Of a stretch of 64,000 nt of DNA, positions 55,201-64,000 are shown one piece after another (position 1 is the stretch's first letter; every line of letters starts with the position of its first letter). A program made the translations under genes and the position numbers. Location: assembly GCF_007655135.1 (NCBI RefSeq), contig NC_045134.1, positions 6,902,982 through 6,966,981 of the forward strand, in the 5' to 3' direction. The DNA is from Punica granatum. Taxonomy: Eukaryota; Streptophyta; Magnoliopsida; Myrtales; Lythraceae. The notes under the pieces were generated by a model, which saw only the letters and a list, made by a program, of their open reading frames with translations, was not told where the DNA came from and did no database searches.

Positions 55201-56049
55201 GATGATGTATGTTTACCATCCATTTCCTTATTCCATCTATAAGATTTTTATAGCCATTTCTTCTAGTGTTGGGCATAGTTTGGTTCTATTAAGATCTTTT
55301 ACCAAAACCTAATTAAACCAAATTTTGGTTTTGTATAAGATTTTTGTAAGAACTCTTTAAGTTGTCAAACGATGAAACTAAAATCCTGAACGACAAAGAA
55401 GTGGTTTTTGCTTCAAATTGTGTAGGACAGTTCTGGCTTTAGGGTCAAAATTGACAAAAATCTATCAGCTTTGCTACAATTCCATGTTATTTTGGTGGGT
55501 CGATGGGGTTGCTGTGCTGTTTGCATTAGGTAATGCATAGTACAATCCCTTCATTGGAAGCTTAAAGATTATATACTAAGGGCAGCTGGCAAGAGGTCTT
55601 TCAAAGTTGCATGCGGTGTGTCTACATGCATCAATTAATTCAATCTCATTCCCTCATTATTCCAGCCTGTAAGCCAGCATGAATGTTGGATAATGCTATT
55701 GTGCTTTTCATTGTGCAAGTCCATGCTTGCGAATAGTCTTGGAAAAGTTTTTCAGTGGCTGAATAGGACGACAAGGCGAGTTACTGCCTGTGACGAGTGT
55801 ATGTGTCTCATCTCTCCCTCTTGAACGCAGGATATGATTCACGTTGTCGAGTCTAAACCTGCAAAGCGATATGGGGACTTCTTCCTGCGCCAGATTGTCA
55901 AGGTACTCATCTCAACCTTAGTTGATGAATCCTCTCATTTATTATGTCATCAAGGTTGACATTTAGATGGAGTATTTATTGAAATTTCTGGCCCCGTTTC
56001 ACAGCTTGAAGGCATGATGAATGATATGGACAGGATAAAGCTGGAATAA
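52208..56049 (+). CDS. EIF3L: Eukaryotic translation initiation factor 3 subunit L
   Basis: eIF3l is a PCI-domain subunit of the eIF3 complex that helps load mRNA and initiator tRNA on the 40S ribosome. Eight exons: 52208-52591, 52981-53139, 53436-53767, 54227-54566, 54873-55021, 55113-55206, 55831-55902, 56005-56049; phases agree, 524 residues, the expected family length. N-terminus: acidic/Tyr-rich MSASYDYDEAAGSYDDG, then YDPNFVPDSVKSFVVHLYRH. The helical body has MYETSFHTLSDRLFKDTPWP, WNVYGVLNYLQALVEKS and VLGYFSMVGLLRVHCLLGDY. The C-terminal PCI region covers about 290-500 (LFLYEVKQQQLLSGVRTFLK; STISLAKLANYMEVDEPTLR; KPAKRYGDFFLRQIVKLE). The start is the first ATG of the conserved N-terminus. 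A likely 5'UTR intron or leader occupies 51920-52207. Confidence 0.97.
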
Positions 56050-58009
56050 CTGGCCGGTGCCCATCTCGTTTCCTTTTTGTGTTTTATGCTACAAATTTAT
56101 TTAAATTTTGGTAGGAATTTGCGATCATTTAGTCGGGATGTGATCAGCTCTGTTGTGTAGCTGTTAGTTTTTCACCTTACTGTCCTTGTAACACTGAAAA
56201 GATAGACTGGTGTTCTATAGAATCATGAGGATTTTCAATTGGAGTAGATCTTTTTATGCACACGTCAGTTGCTGCTATTCCTGACGAATTGAGGTAGTGT
56301 CTTGGTCTTGCTAATTGTCATTATGAATGGAGAGAGAAGTCGACGGAGGTCATTCGCGTAAAGGAGGGGGGAAGGAACACATTAAGTGAAGAGCTGAGAT
56401 AACAGAGTACATATTCAACTGCACACTTGAAATTTAGGATCCTTTGATTTTCGTTTTCCAGTGGATTGAGTTTTTTGATGCTTTATGTTGATGATATCAA
56501 ATGTAGCCTAATGGATGTCTTCGAACTTGAACCTGAGCAGTTTATATGGAATTTCAAATGACGTTGATGTGTATGGTAGTATAAATGGTACATTAAATAA
56601 ATCTACATCCATAAAATCTAATAATATAATTTTAAAAATATTTAACAAGTAAATGTCTATCAGTTTGTAGGTGAAATGTAGTACTCAAATTAATTTTTAT
56701 GTATATTTCTGTGAGAATTGTTTTATATAAATGACGATGCATAATTTTATAAATTTGAAAATCTAAACTGAAATTGTTGAAAGCCAAAGGGTAGTCAATC
56801 AAACCAAATGACTTAATGAGCAAGTTTTTTTTTTTTCATTCAAAAATCTAGATAAATCATATAATTTTATGATAACAAATTGGTTCATCGCGAAAGATAG
56901 CACTAAAAGGCAATTTATTGATTATTATAATTTTCAGAAAAATATAGTTGCATGTCACTAATTTTATGAAATTAAGGTCATTTAAAATATTAAAAATTAT
57001 TAAAAATCACTAATTTTATGAATTTATAATCCATAAAAAGGAACAAAGCTAATATTTGAAATTAAAATGTCACAAAATATTATTTTCACCACAAAAATAA
57101 ATTTGTAAAGTGAATATATGAACTAAATATTCGTGATAAATGTTTGTTTGTGATTGACTATTAAATAAATATAATGTATATTGAATAAGATAATTAGTTG
57201 CAAGATTATTGTTGAATCGTTTATACATAGTCTAATATTATTGAAAATTAGAAAATATGCGCGGGCTAAAATTATTAGGTCAAAAGATTTTTTTTTGTTT
57301 TAATATTTGTTAAATATACAAATATAAAATCTACCAAAAAATACGCATAGAATCCATTAATATCATAAAGGAGAGAGACAACCGTTAAAGTTCAAAAATG
57401 TAGAATTTCATTTTTTATTATAAAAATTAAAATTTAAGTTGGAACTTTTAAGATAATTACCCACATTCTTTTGTAAGATATATAATCACTTGTTTTTTTT
57501 TTTTTCATTTTTGCACCATATTCAATATATCAATTGAAGTTAAAAAAAAAAATCCATAGTGAACAAGTCATACCTTCGATTTGAGCATAATTTTTTTCCC
57601 TCTTCAAAGTTAAGAGTTCCAATCTTGCTCAATCTTAAATTGTACCAGTAGAATTATGCTTTCCAAGTGAAGCAACTTTCCGGCAAATCACTTTGATCAG
57701 CTCTTCATAGAAATGACAGAACCTTCTTTTTAACCGCACAATCTTATAGTGTGGTCGATTCAATGAACGCACATCATTCGTACATCTATAATCAAAAGAA
57801 GTAAGAACTAATATGGCCACAAATAATGGATGACAGAATTCTTCCCATATAATCGCGAAAAATTGTTCCCACTCTCAAGTTGAAATTATAGTGCAATCGA
57901 TCAAGTGACTCCAACTACCAAGAAGAATATAACGCAAAATATGAGCAATCTTAAATCTTCAACATATTTAGCTCAGTATACCATTTACCTAGAACCAAAA
58001 CAAAAATCG
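56050..58009. other. EIF3L 3' region and AT-rich intergenic DNA
   Basis: After the EIF3L 3'UTR the sequence becomes extremely AT-rich. The minus strand at 57635-57960 has weak protein-like fragments (AHILRYILLGSW-like) that faintly resemble a fragment at about 59330-59430 (IHILRYCLTNP), possibly remains of a repeated transposon gene. No intact gene. Confidence 0.4.
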
Positions 58010-58490
58010 TGTTGGGAATCGACTCAATAATTGGCAGAGATAATGTGGAAGTAAGAAGAAATTGTACACAAGATATATGTAGTAAACTTTGAACTGCGGT
58101 GGAAATGTTTGAAGGAAACATTCATTAAAAAAAAGGAAGTTCAATGGTGACTTCTTATTGAATAAGAAATATGAAGTGGAGTACAATACGAGTATGTCCT
58201 TAACAGACACAATGGTCTGACACAAACGAGAAACCCTAACCCTTAGTAGGGATATCTTATCTCAGGAATGCTCCCATTCTCTAAACTCTATCCCCACACT
58301 TTACATCAAGACTCGCCATACATATATATAGTACTCTAATTCACTCTCAATAGAAAATCCCTATTTGATTTCTATCGAAAATAATTATAAATACAAAATT
58401 CTCAAAATATTCTCTCACCAGAGATAGAGATCTAAATCTACAATAATAGGAAACAACATTGCATCAAAATTTAAGACACAATTCTCAATA
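58010..58490 (-). repeat. 3' LTR of the miniature element
   Basis: On the minus strand starts TATTGAGAATTGTGTC (first base pair mutated from TG to TA) and ends GATTCCCAACA. It differs from the 5' LTR by many substitutions and small indels, so the insertion is not recent. Confidence 0.85.
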
Positions 58491-58727
58491 AAATCCCCAC
58501 CTTGTCTTGAAATTCCCAAAACTTCGAGACCGATACGAACACCGTGACGCTCAATCCGCACACCAACCAAGACAACTGGAATAATCGTCAGAACCCTTGT
58601 TGTCTTCTCGTGAAGCCAAAAGCTGAATCTTGGTGTGTCCACGAATTTCTCGATGTCAAACTTCGTTGTAGCCACTTGGAATTAAGTCGACCGCAGAAAC
58701 GCCATAACCTTAGCTCTAATATTAGTT
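58491..58727 (-). pseudogene. Internal remnant with Gag start of a copia-type element
   Basis: 237 bp between the LTRs. The minus-strand frame from 58675 begins MATTKFDIEKF, which is the N-terminus of many plant copia Gag-Pol proteins. It then jumps after about 15-20 residues to unrelated codons and finally reads into the polypurine tract. This is what an internal deletion from just after the gag start to just before the PPT would leave. Confidence 0.7.
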
Positions 58728-59202
58728 TGTAGGGAATCGACTCAATAATCGATGAAAATAATGCGGAAGCAAGAATAAATTGCACACAAGATATACATGG
58801 TAAACCCTCAAACGCGGTGGAAACGTTGGAGGAAATATCCACGGGCAAAGAGGCTCAGCGGTGACTTCTAATTGACTTAGAAATATGAAGTGGAGTACAA
58901 TACGAGTGCATCCCTAACAGACATAATGGTCAAACACAAACGAGGAACCCTTACCCCTCGTAGAGATATCTTATCTCATGAATATTTCCACTATCTAAAT
59001 GCTCTCCCCACACTTTACATCAAAGCTCTCGATACATATATATAGATCCCAATTCTCTCTCAACGTAATATTCCATATAATCTCTATCAATAATATCCAA
59101 AAATATGACATTCTCAAGATATTACCTAACCAAAAGATAGATATTTGATTCTATAAAATAAGATACAAAATCAGGTCAAAATTCAATACACAATTCTCAA
59201 CA
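58728..59202 (-). repeat. 5' LTR of the miniature element
   Basis: On the minus strand starts TGTTGAGAATTGTGTATTG and ends GATTCCCTACA. A TATATATA run (about 59034-59042) is a candidate LTR TATA box. Confidence 0.85.
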
Positions 59203-62085
59203 AATCGCATGTCACAAATTTACCTTCGAATATTAAGATTAAGATCATGATATGAATCACCAGACTGATAACCCATATTATTGTTTCTTAAGTAATGCCA
59301 AACCACAAGAGAAACACCTTAATTTTTAATAGCAAATATAGTCTCCACTCCCAAGAGAGCAGTCCAAAGGAAACTACTTTCCAGTGGATTCGTTAAGCAA
59401 TAACGTAGAATATGAATACACTTGCCGTAAGGTTGATTTGATAATGTGATAGAAAGGACCACCCCTCCAAGCGAGGCCTGCCCTTCAGTGCCAATACTAC
59501 AGAGGAACTTCAACATGTAAAATGGAGAAAGTGCATGACCATTTGTTGATTCCATCAGAAAATGTTATAGATACTAATTCCACAAATTCATTATATGTTG
59601 TCATTTGCAGATTTTTTTCAATATAAATTCATTATAGCGCCCTTCAGTGCCAGTGCTAAAGATTAACTTCAACGTGTAAAATCAAGAAAGTGCATGGAAT
59701 ATTTGTCGATTCCATTAAAATATGTTACAGACACCGATTCTACAAATTCATTATATTTTTTCATCTGCTGATTTTTTTCCAATAAATTCATTATAGCATA
59801 GGCTTCCCATCTCCACAAGTGCATGTTATTTCGGTTTCTAAAAGTGAGGTGGTATAACGATACAATGACACTTATCAAATTGTTCTTTGCAGTAATGCAA
59901 AAGGTCAATTGACGATAGCTCTCCTCCGTCCTACGTTTGTATCATTTGGCGAGTCAACCCAACTTTTATTATTTTATATATATTACTATTTTATTATCAT
60001 AAAAAATAATAGGTACTGAGATAACGAATCCGTGCAATGTACATGATAGAAAAGTAGTTCCAGCGTGAGCGGGTAATTTAATGTTGAATTCATAAAAAGA
60101 ATAGGGATAGTTAACTGTTAAGTGCTGAGGATAATGGGAGCATTGGTCCGTCGGGCATCCAGACATTTTCCCATACTCAGATCAGAAACGTAATTGAAAT
60201 CCTAAGAATTAATGTCCCACCACATGGGAAACCATCGATGATGAAAATTCAGATATTCGGCAAAAAATTGAAAACAAGAGATGGGGACATGCTTTGGGTG
60301 ATCAAACGATGCATATACTCTTGTAAGAAACGAATTCGGAAGGCACCGTTTCTTCTGCTGCAAATTATCGGATTAAAATACTAATCTCACAGAGTACATG
60401 TACGAGGATCGATTCTTTAAAGACGCGAAAATGACAATTGGAGGGGCTTCCAATTGGATCCACCATTTTTTTCTTGGTCTGACGAGATCTAAGAAGTTTT
60501 TGTTCTTTTTTTTTTAAAAAAAAGATCAATATATATTTTCGACTTACTTGTCAAAGTTAATTTTCTCTTTGGATGACTTGCCCTAATTACTCCCTTTTGA
60601 ACCCTTGTTTTTCAAATTGTGACTGACTGTAGCAAAGCCCCTTGTTGAGACTAGAGAGTTGAGAGTACTAGGACAAAGAGAGGGAGAGAGAGAGAAGAGA
60701 TGAGGTAAAAGGGTTGCCGCCGGCCACCACCCACCCCCACGAGACACCGGTGACTGTTGAGGTTGTTGGTGACCTCGTGGGGATGGGTGGTCCCCTAGCT
60801 CTTTCTATTCTCTCTGGCAATCTCTCAATAGGGGGCTTTGAGGATCGCCATTGGCCACAAGCCATGATCACGATGTCACTGGCGATCACTGAGCCTACTA
60901 ATGATCTCGTGGGGGCTGATGGTGGCCAGTGCAACCCCCCAACTCTCAGGGCTCTCTTTTCTCTTCTTTCTCTTCCTTAAAATTTCCCAAGTCTCAACGA
61001 AGGACTTAGGAGGGTTCATCGGTCGTTGCCAACTACGTTGTCAACGGCCTCAGTGGTCACCTATGACTTCATGAGGTGGGTGGAGGGCGACAGTGACTCC
61101 CATCCCAAGATCCTTGCAGTTGTTTATTTATTTTTATTTTTTTTCTTAAAATATTTTTTAAACTAACCCAAAATATAGGAAATTATTTATTTATATATTT
61201 TTATAAATATAAGTTTAAATAAAATTGACAAAATACGAATTCTCCGTTCGCTTTTTTATCCAATTCCGTAAAGGAGCTGATATAGATATAAGAAATTAAA
61301 CCATCGTTACCAAAAGCTTGCAATTGTCAGCTCATAATTTTATTTTCTTTTTTAAATAAATTAATTTAAAAAATTGGGAATTGCAGCAGACTTACATACA
61401 GTCACGTTACAGTATCTTCAAATGGAACAAGAATTTGAATTCGCACTCAATTCAATTGCACTCCCAAAGAAGAATCAGATCAAAAGAGCAAAAAAGTCCT
61501 ATTTGCATTGGCTAATAATTTTTTCTGGGTTTATGAATATCAAAAGTCCTAACCGTAACCGAGATTGGACTGATCTTATGATTAATCCACAAGCATAGGC
61601 TCACGCAATGGATTTTAGGGTCACCATAAAGCAAAACAAAGTTGTTTCTTTCATTCTCGTGTTTGAGAATGCGTGAAGTCCTCCCACGGATCTCAGGACA
61701 GAGAGAAATGTCCCACAATAGACGGCCAAAGGGAAACGTGTAGCAGGGAAAGTACAGCGAGTCGTCTTTCAAATGAAAGTACGGTTAGGAATACTTGCAT
61801 TAACATTGGAAGCTTTTTCCAAGAAAGATCAGATGCTAAAACCTATCTTCAGAAGCAGTACTTGAGGCCATGAATCTCTTCTATTGTACATGATAAACAG
61901 CATCTTCTTTTTCTCTTTTCTTTTCTTTTCTTTTATAAAGAGTATGCTGGAATTTGTTGCTTGCCTTCAAAGCAAAGTAAACTGGTACATCTCCACATAT
62001 CAATGGTGCCCCCATATTATTCAGAGTCCAAGTTTTCCTTTGTCACCCTCCATTCTCAATCTCTTTCTCTCGGCCAATAGAAACC
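59203..62085. other. Intergenic DNA upstream of the NLR gene
   Basis: Includes a 156-bp tandem duplication (59483-59797), a degraded hairpin-like GTGCAATGTAC motif near 60033, and a GC-rich patch (60710-61110). That patch repeats phrases about 'GATCTCGTGGGG' and 'GGTGGCCGG' and looks like transposon-derived low-complexity sequence. The region at 61370-62085 is probably NLR promoter and leader; no clear TATA box was fixed. Confidence 0.45.
59483..59797. repeat. 156-bp tandem duplication (about 2 copies)
   Basis: Unit 1 starts GCCCTTCAGTGCCAATACTA (59483), unit 2 GCCCTTCAGTGCCAGTGCTA (59639). Both proceed through AACTTCAACNTGTAAAATNNAGAAAGTGCATG, a TTGATTCCAT/TCGATTCCAT block, CACAAATTCATTATAT-like sequence and end CAATNNAAATTCATTATAGC. 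Diverged by perhaps 15-20%. (Bases written as N differ between units.). Confidence 0.85.
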
Positions 62086-64000
62086 ATGGCTGATCTGATC
62101 CTCGGGAGCATCGTGGATTCCATCACCGAACATCTCGTTTCCCTCATTGCCCGGGAGATTGGGTTAACATGCGGTGTCAAACGCGAGCTCGAGAAACTCC
62201 AGGGCACTGTCACTGCTATTGCTGCTCTGCTTCGTGACGCTGAAAAGAGACGGATTGAGGCTGACGTCGTGAAAGACTGGCTTCAGAAGCTGAAAGTTGT
62301 GGTTTACGATGCTGACGATCTGTTGGATGACTTCTCCACTCAAGCCCTGCGTCGTCGGAGAGTGGTGGGAGGAGTTAAGTTAGTTCTGAATGAGGTGCGT
62401 ATCTTTCTCTCCTCTTCTGATCAGCTTGTTTATGCCAGTATGATGGCACATCGAGTCAAGGAGATTAGAGAGAGGATCGATGCCATTAACAGTGATAAGT
62501 CCGCTTATAAGGCCGAGGTAAATAGTGGTAATACTCTTGGGGTTTTGGTGGAGAACCAACCTAGGCCGGAAACACATCCGGACAAGCATGAACGATATGT
62601 GGTTGGAAGAGATGAAGACATAAAAGAAGTCATCAAGTTTTTACTCAATCCTGATTTTGAGAAGAATGTATCTATCCTACCTATAGTTGGGATTGGAGGC
62701 CTCGGGAAAACAACTTTAGCAAGACAGGTATTCAACAACGACAGCATTAAGGAATATTTCTCTGTTAAGCTTTGGATTTGTGTGTCAACAAATTTTGATG
62801 TGGTGGAAATTATGAGGAAGATAGGTAGAGAAGAGCTCGATGGGAAGAAGTTTTTACTTGTGTTAGATGATGTATGGAATGAAAATCGGTCTAAATGGTT
62901 GGAACTTGAAGAATTTCTTATGAATGGTGCAAAAGGCAGTAAAATATTGGTGACCACTCGCCATCTTAAAGTGGTCAAAACTATGACTCCACCAACATAT
63001 CATGAGTTGAGGGGCTTACCTGAGGATCAGTCGCTCGCTTTGCTAATGCGAATGGCAGGGAAGCAAGAACACGAGTGGAAAACTCATAATTTAGAAGAGA
63101 TCGCAAAAGAAATTCTGAAGAAGTGTGCTGGAGTTCCCCTTGCAATCAAGACGATTGGGCGACTGTCGGTATTTTTGAGAAATACGGAGGAAGACTGGTT
63201 GAACTTCAAGTATAATGAATTATCGAGAATAAATCAGGAGGAAAGTGATATTATGCCATCGCTAAAGCTCAGTTATGATTTTTTGCCATCACATTTGAAG
63301 CAGTGCTTTGCTTACTGCTGCTTGTTTCCAAAAGATTACGAGCTAGACCCATCTGAGCTCGTTCATCTTTTGATGGCACAGGGATTTATCAAACCCCTGG
63401 GCAATAGGAAGACCCAGCTCGAAGAAGTCGGCCATGATTATTTTATGGAGCTGCTTTCGAGATCCTTTTTCCAGGACATAAAAGAAGATCTTTATGGCAA
63501 CATTTCGGGATGCAAAATGCATGCTTTGATGCATGACCTCGCACAGTCGGTTGCAGGAGATAATTGCATCACCATTGACAGCTCCCATGAGAAAAGTATC
63601 CCACCAGGAGCTCGCCATGTATCCATTGACGATCTGTTGGTGTTGGAAAGCCGATTTGAGGGAGGCAAAAGATTAAGGTCCCTGCTTTTCACCAATGAGG
63701 TTTTCCATTTTGGAGAGGTTATTCATTTGGATGTCTCATGTTTCAGAAATCTACGGGCGCTACGTATTGATGGTGCAGGCATAAATATGATATCCGGTTC
63801 AATCGGTAAACTGAAGCATTTGAGGAGCCTCGGTCTATCAGGGAATGATTTTAAGTATCTTCCGAACTCTATAAGCGGGTTGTGCAATCTAGAGACGCTT
63901 AATCTTAGAGGTTGTAGGAGTCTAGAGAGATTACCCAGAGGCTTGACGAAGTTGGTTAATTTGAGACAGCTTGATGTGAGTGATTGTGATGAGTTAACAC
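62086..64000 (+). CDS. CC-NBS-LRR (CNL) immune receptor, cut by right edge
   Basis: Intracellular NLR immune receptor. Open without interruption from MADLILGSIVDSITEHLVSL at 62086 to the window end (638 codons, no intron seen). Coiled-coil/Rx-type N-terminus (1 to about 160) with DADDLLDDFSTQALR, the EDVID-like region. NB-ARC: P-loop GIGGLGKTT (202-210, Lys208), RNBS-A-like FSVKLWICVSTNFD, kinase-2 KKFLLVLDDVW (Asp261/Asp262), RNBS-B KILVTTR, GLPL variant CAGVPLAIK, RNBS-D-like CFAYCCLFPKDYEL, and MHD at 482-484. LRRs begin around residue 530 (HLRSLGLSGNDFKYLPNSI; NLETLNLRGCRSLERLPRGL). About 20 residues usually found between RNBS-A and kinase-2 are missing: here FDVVEIMRKIGREELDGKKF. Resembles the RGA/RPP13-like-1 CNL group. 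Confidence 0.93.
   Translation, partial: MADLILGSIVDSITEHLVSLIAREIGLTCGVKRELEKLQGTVTAIAALLRDAEKRRIEADVVKDWLQKLKVVVYDADDLLDDFSTQALRRRRVVGGVKLVLNEVRIFLSSSDQLVYASMMAHRVKEIRERIDAINSDKSAYKAEVNSGNTLGVLVENQPRPETHPDKHERYVVGRDEDIKEVIKFLLNPDFEKNVSILPIVGIGGLGKTTLARQVFNNDSIKEYFSVKLWICVSTNFDVVEIMRKIGREELDGKKFLLVLDDVWNENRSKWLELEEFLMNGAKGSKILVTTRHLKVVKTMTPPTYHELRGLPEDQSLALLMRMAGKQEHEWKTHNLEEIAKEILKKCAGVPLAIKTIGRLSVFLRNTEEDWLNFKYNELSRINQEESDIMPSLKLSYDFLPSHLKQCFAYCCLFPKDYELDPSELVHLLMAQGFIKPLGNRKTQLEEVGHDYFMELLSRSFFQDIKEDLYGNISGCKMHALMHDLAQSVAGDNCITIDSSHEKSIPPGARHVSIDDLLVLESRFEGGKRLRSLLFTNEVFHFGEVIHLDVSCFRNLRALRIDGAGINMISGSIGKLKHLRSLGLSGNDFKYLPNSISGLCNLETLNLRGCRSLERLPRGLTKLVNLRQLDVSDCDELT

Larger units (their letters stand above)
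58010..59202 (-). mobile_element. Miniature copia-like LTR retrotransposon (TRIM-like), minus strand
   Basis: A complete 1,193-bp element flanked by the identical 5-bp target duplication AATCG (58005-58009 and 59203-59207). Two LTRs of about 475-481 bp (58010-58490 and 58728-59202) bracket only 237 bp of internal DNA. On the minus strand the 5' LTR ends ...CCCTACA and is followed by a degenerate initiator-Met-tRNA primer-binding site (CTAATATTAGAGC at 58725-58713, versus the usual TGGTATCAGAGC). The internal DNA has a reading frame starting MATTKFDIEKF, the start of copia Gag polyproteins. Just before the 3' LTR there is a polypurine tract (AAGGTGGGGATT). No protease, integrase or RT remains. 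It is non-autonomous. Confidence 0.9.

Noticed and set aside
58415..58675. Intact Gag protein gene inside the miniature element
   Set aside because: Only the first 11 or so residues match Gag; the rest is read-through after an internal deletion.
60020..60060. Second Helitron 3' end at a GTGCAATGTAC hairpin
   Set aside because: The hairpin is imperfect and the expected CTRR terminus is not present at the right distance.
60668..60980. Possible protein-coding gene in the GC-rich patch
   Set aside because: No recognisable domain, no start context and no splice-supported extension; repetitive phrases suggest noncoding or decayed repeat.
1..64000. CRISPR array, operon, phage or integron structure
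   Set aside because: The window is plant nuclear DNA with spliced genes; the repeats seen are microsatellites, MITEs, SINEs and LTRs, with no regular spacer arrays.

Overview
This window is nuclear DNA from a flowering plant, most likely a eudicot. The evidence is GT-AG introns, AT-rich intergenic DNA, plant-restricted genes (tocopherol cyclase, EMF1, a TSO1/CPP-type TCX protein, a CC-NBS-LRR receptor) and plant-type short repeats. I cannot name the species from the sequence alone. Exon coordinates were worked out by hand from splice signals, reading phase and protein families recalled from memory. No searches were run.

Layout, left to right. (1) 1-1896, minus: the 5' part of tocopherol cyclase (VTE1), running off the left edge. 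(2) 2.9-6.3 kb: a repeat-rich interval holding a MITE, a complete solo LTR with matching 5-bp target duplications, a detached 3' fragment of a second VTE1-like gene and a Helitron-like 3' end. (3) 7.3-7.6 kb, minus: a small membrane-protein ORF of unknown family. (4) 8.3-14.2 kb, plus: EMC1, 12 coding exons. (5) 15.9-17.0 kb, plus: an intronless ARM-repeat protein without a U-box. (6) 18.8-20.4 kb: copies of two tRNA-derived SINE families. (7) 21.2-23.9 kb, plus: an L-gulonolactone oxidase-like flavoenzyme, 4 exons. (8) 25.0-30.3 kb, minus: EMF1, 5 coding exons plus a 5'UTR intron, convergent with the previous gene. (9) 31.2-39.8 kb: a gene desert of microsatellites and one MITE. (10) 40.1-45.2 kb, plus: a TCX5/6-like CXC protein, 8 exons, with an interleaved inverted-repeat structure in intron 6. 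(11) 45.8-47.7 kb, minus: a plastid fold-type IV aminotransferase (DAT1/ADC-lyase type), 5 exons. (12) 49.5-51.0 kb, plus: a four-TM protein, 3 exons. (13) 52.2-56.0 kb, plus: eIF3 subunit L, 8 exons. (14) 58.0-59.2 kb: a miniature copia-like retrotransposon, minus strand, with LTRs, PBS, PPT, a remnant gag start and perfect TSDs. (15) 62.1 kb to the end, plus: a CC-NBS-LRR gene cut by the right edge.

The genes are independent housekeeping, metabolic, chromatin and defence genes, not a cluster with one function. Two general-growth genes, EMC1 and EIF3L, share clustered TGGGCY (site II) promoter motifs, and EIF3L also carries a telo-box. EMF1 has a telo-box and GA/GAA tracts in its leader.

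I found no CRISPR array, operon, rRNA or convincing free-standing tRNA, and no clear new multi-gene system. The best leads are the A-B-A'-B' inverted-repeat arrangement in the TCX intron, the gag-start-bearing miniature retroelement, the VTE1 3' fragment beside VTE1, and the shortened NB-ARC domain of the NLR.
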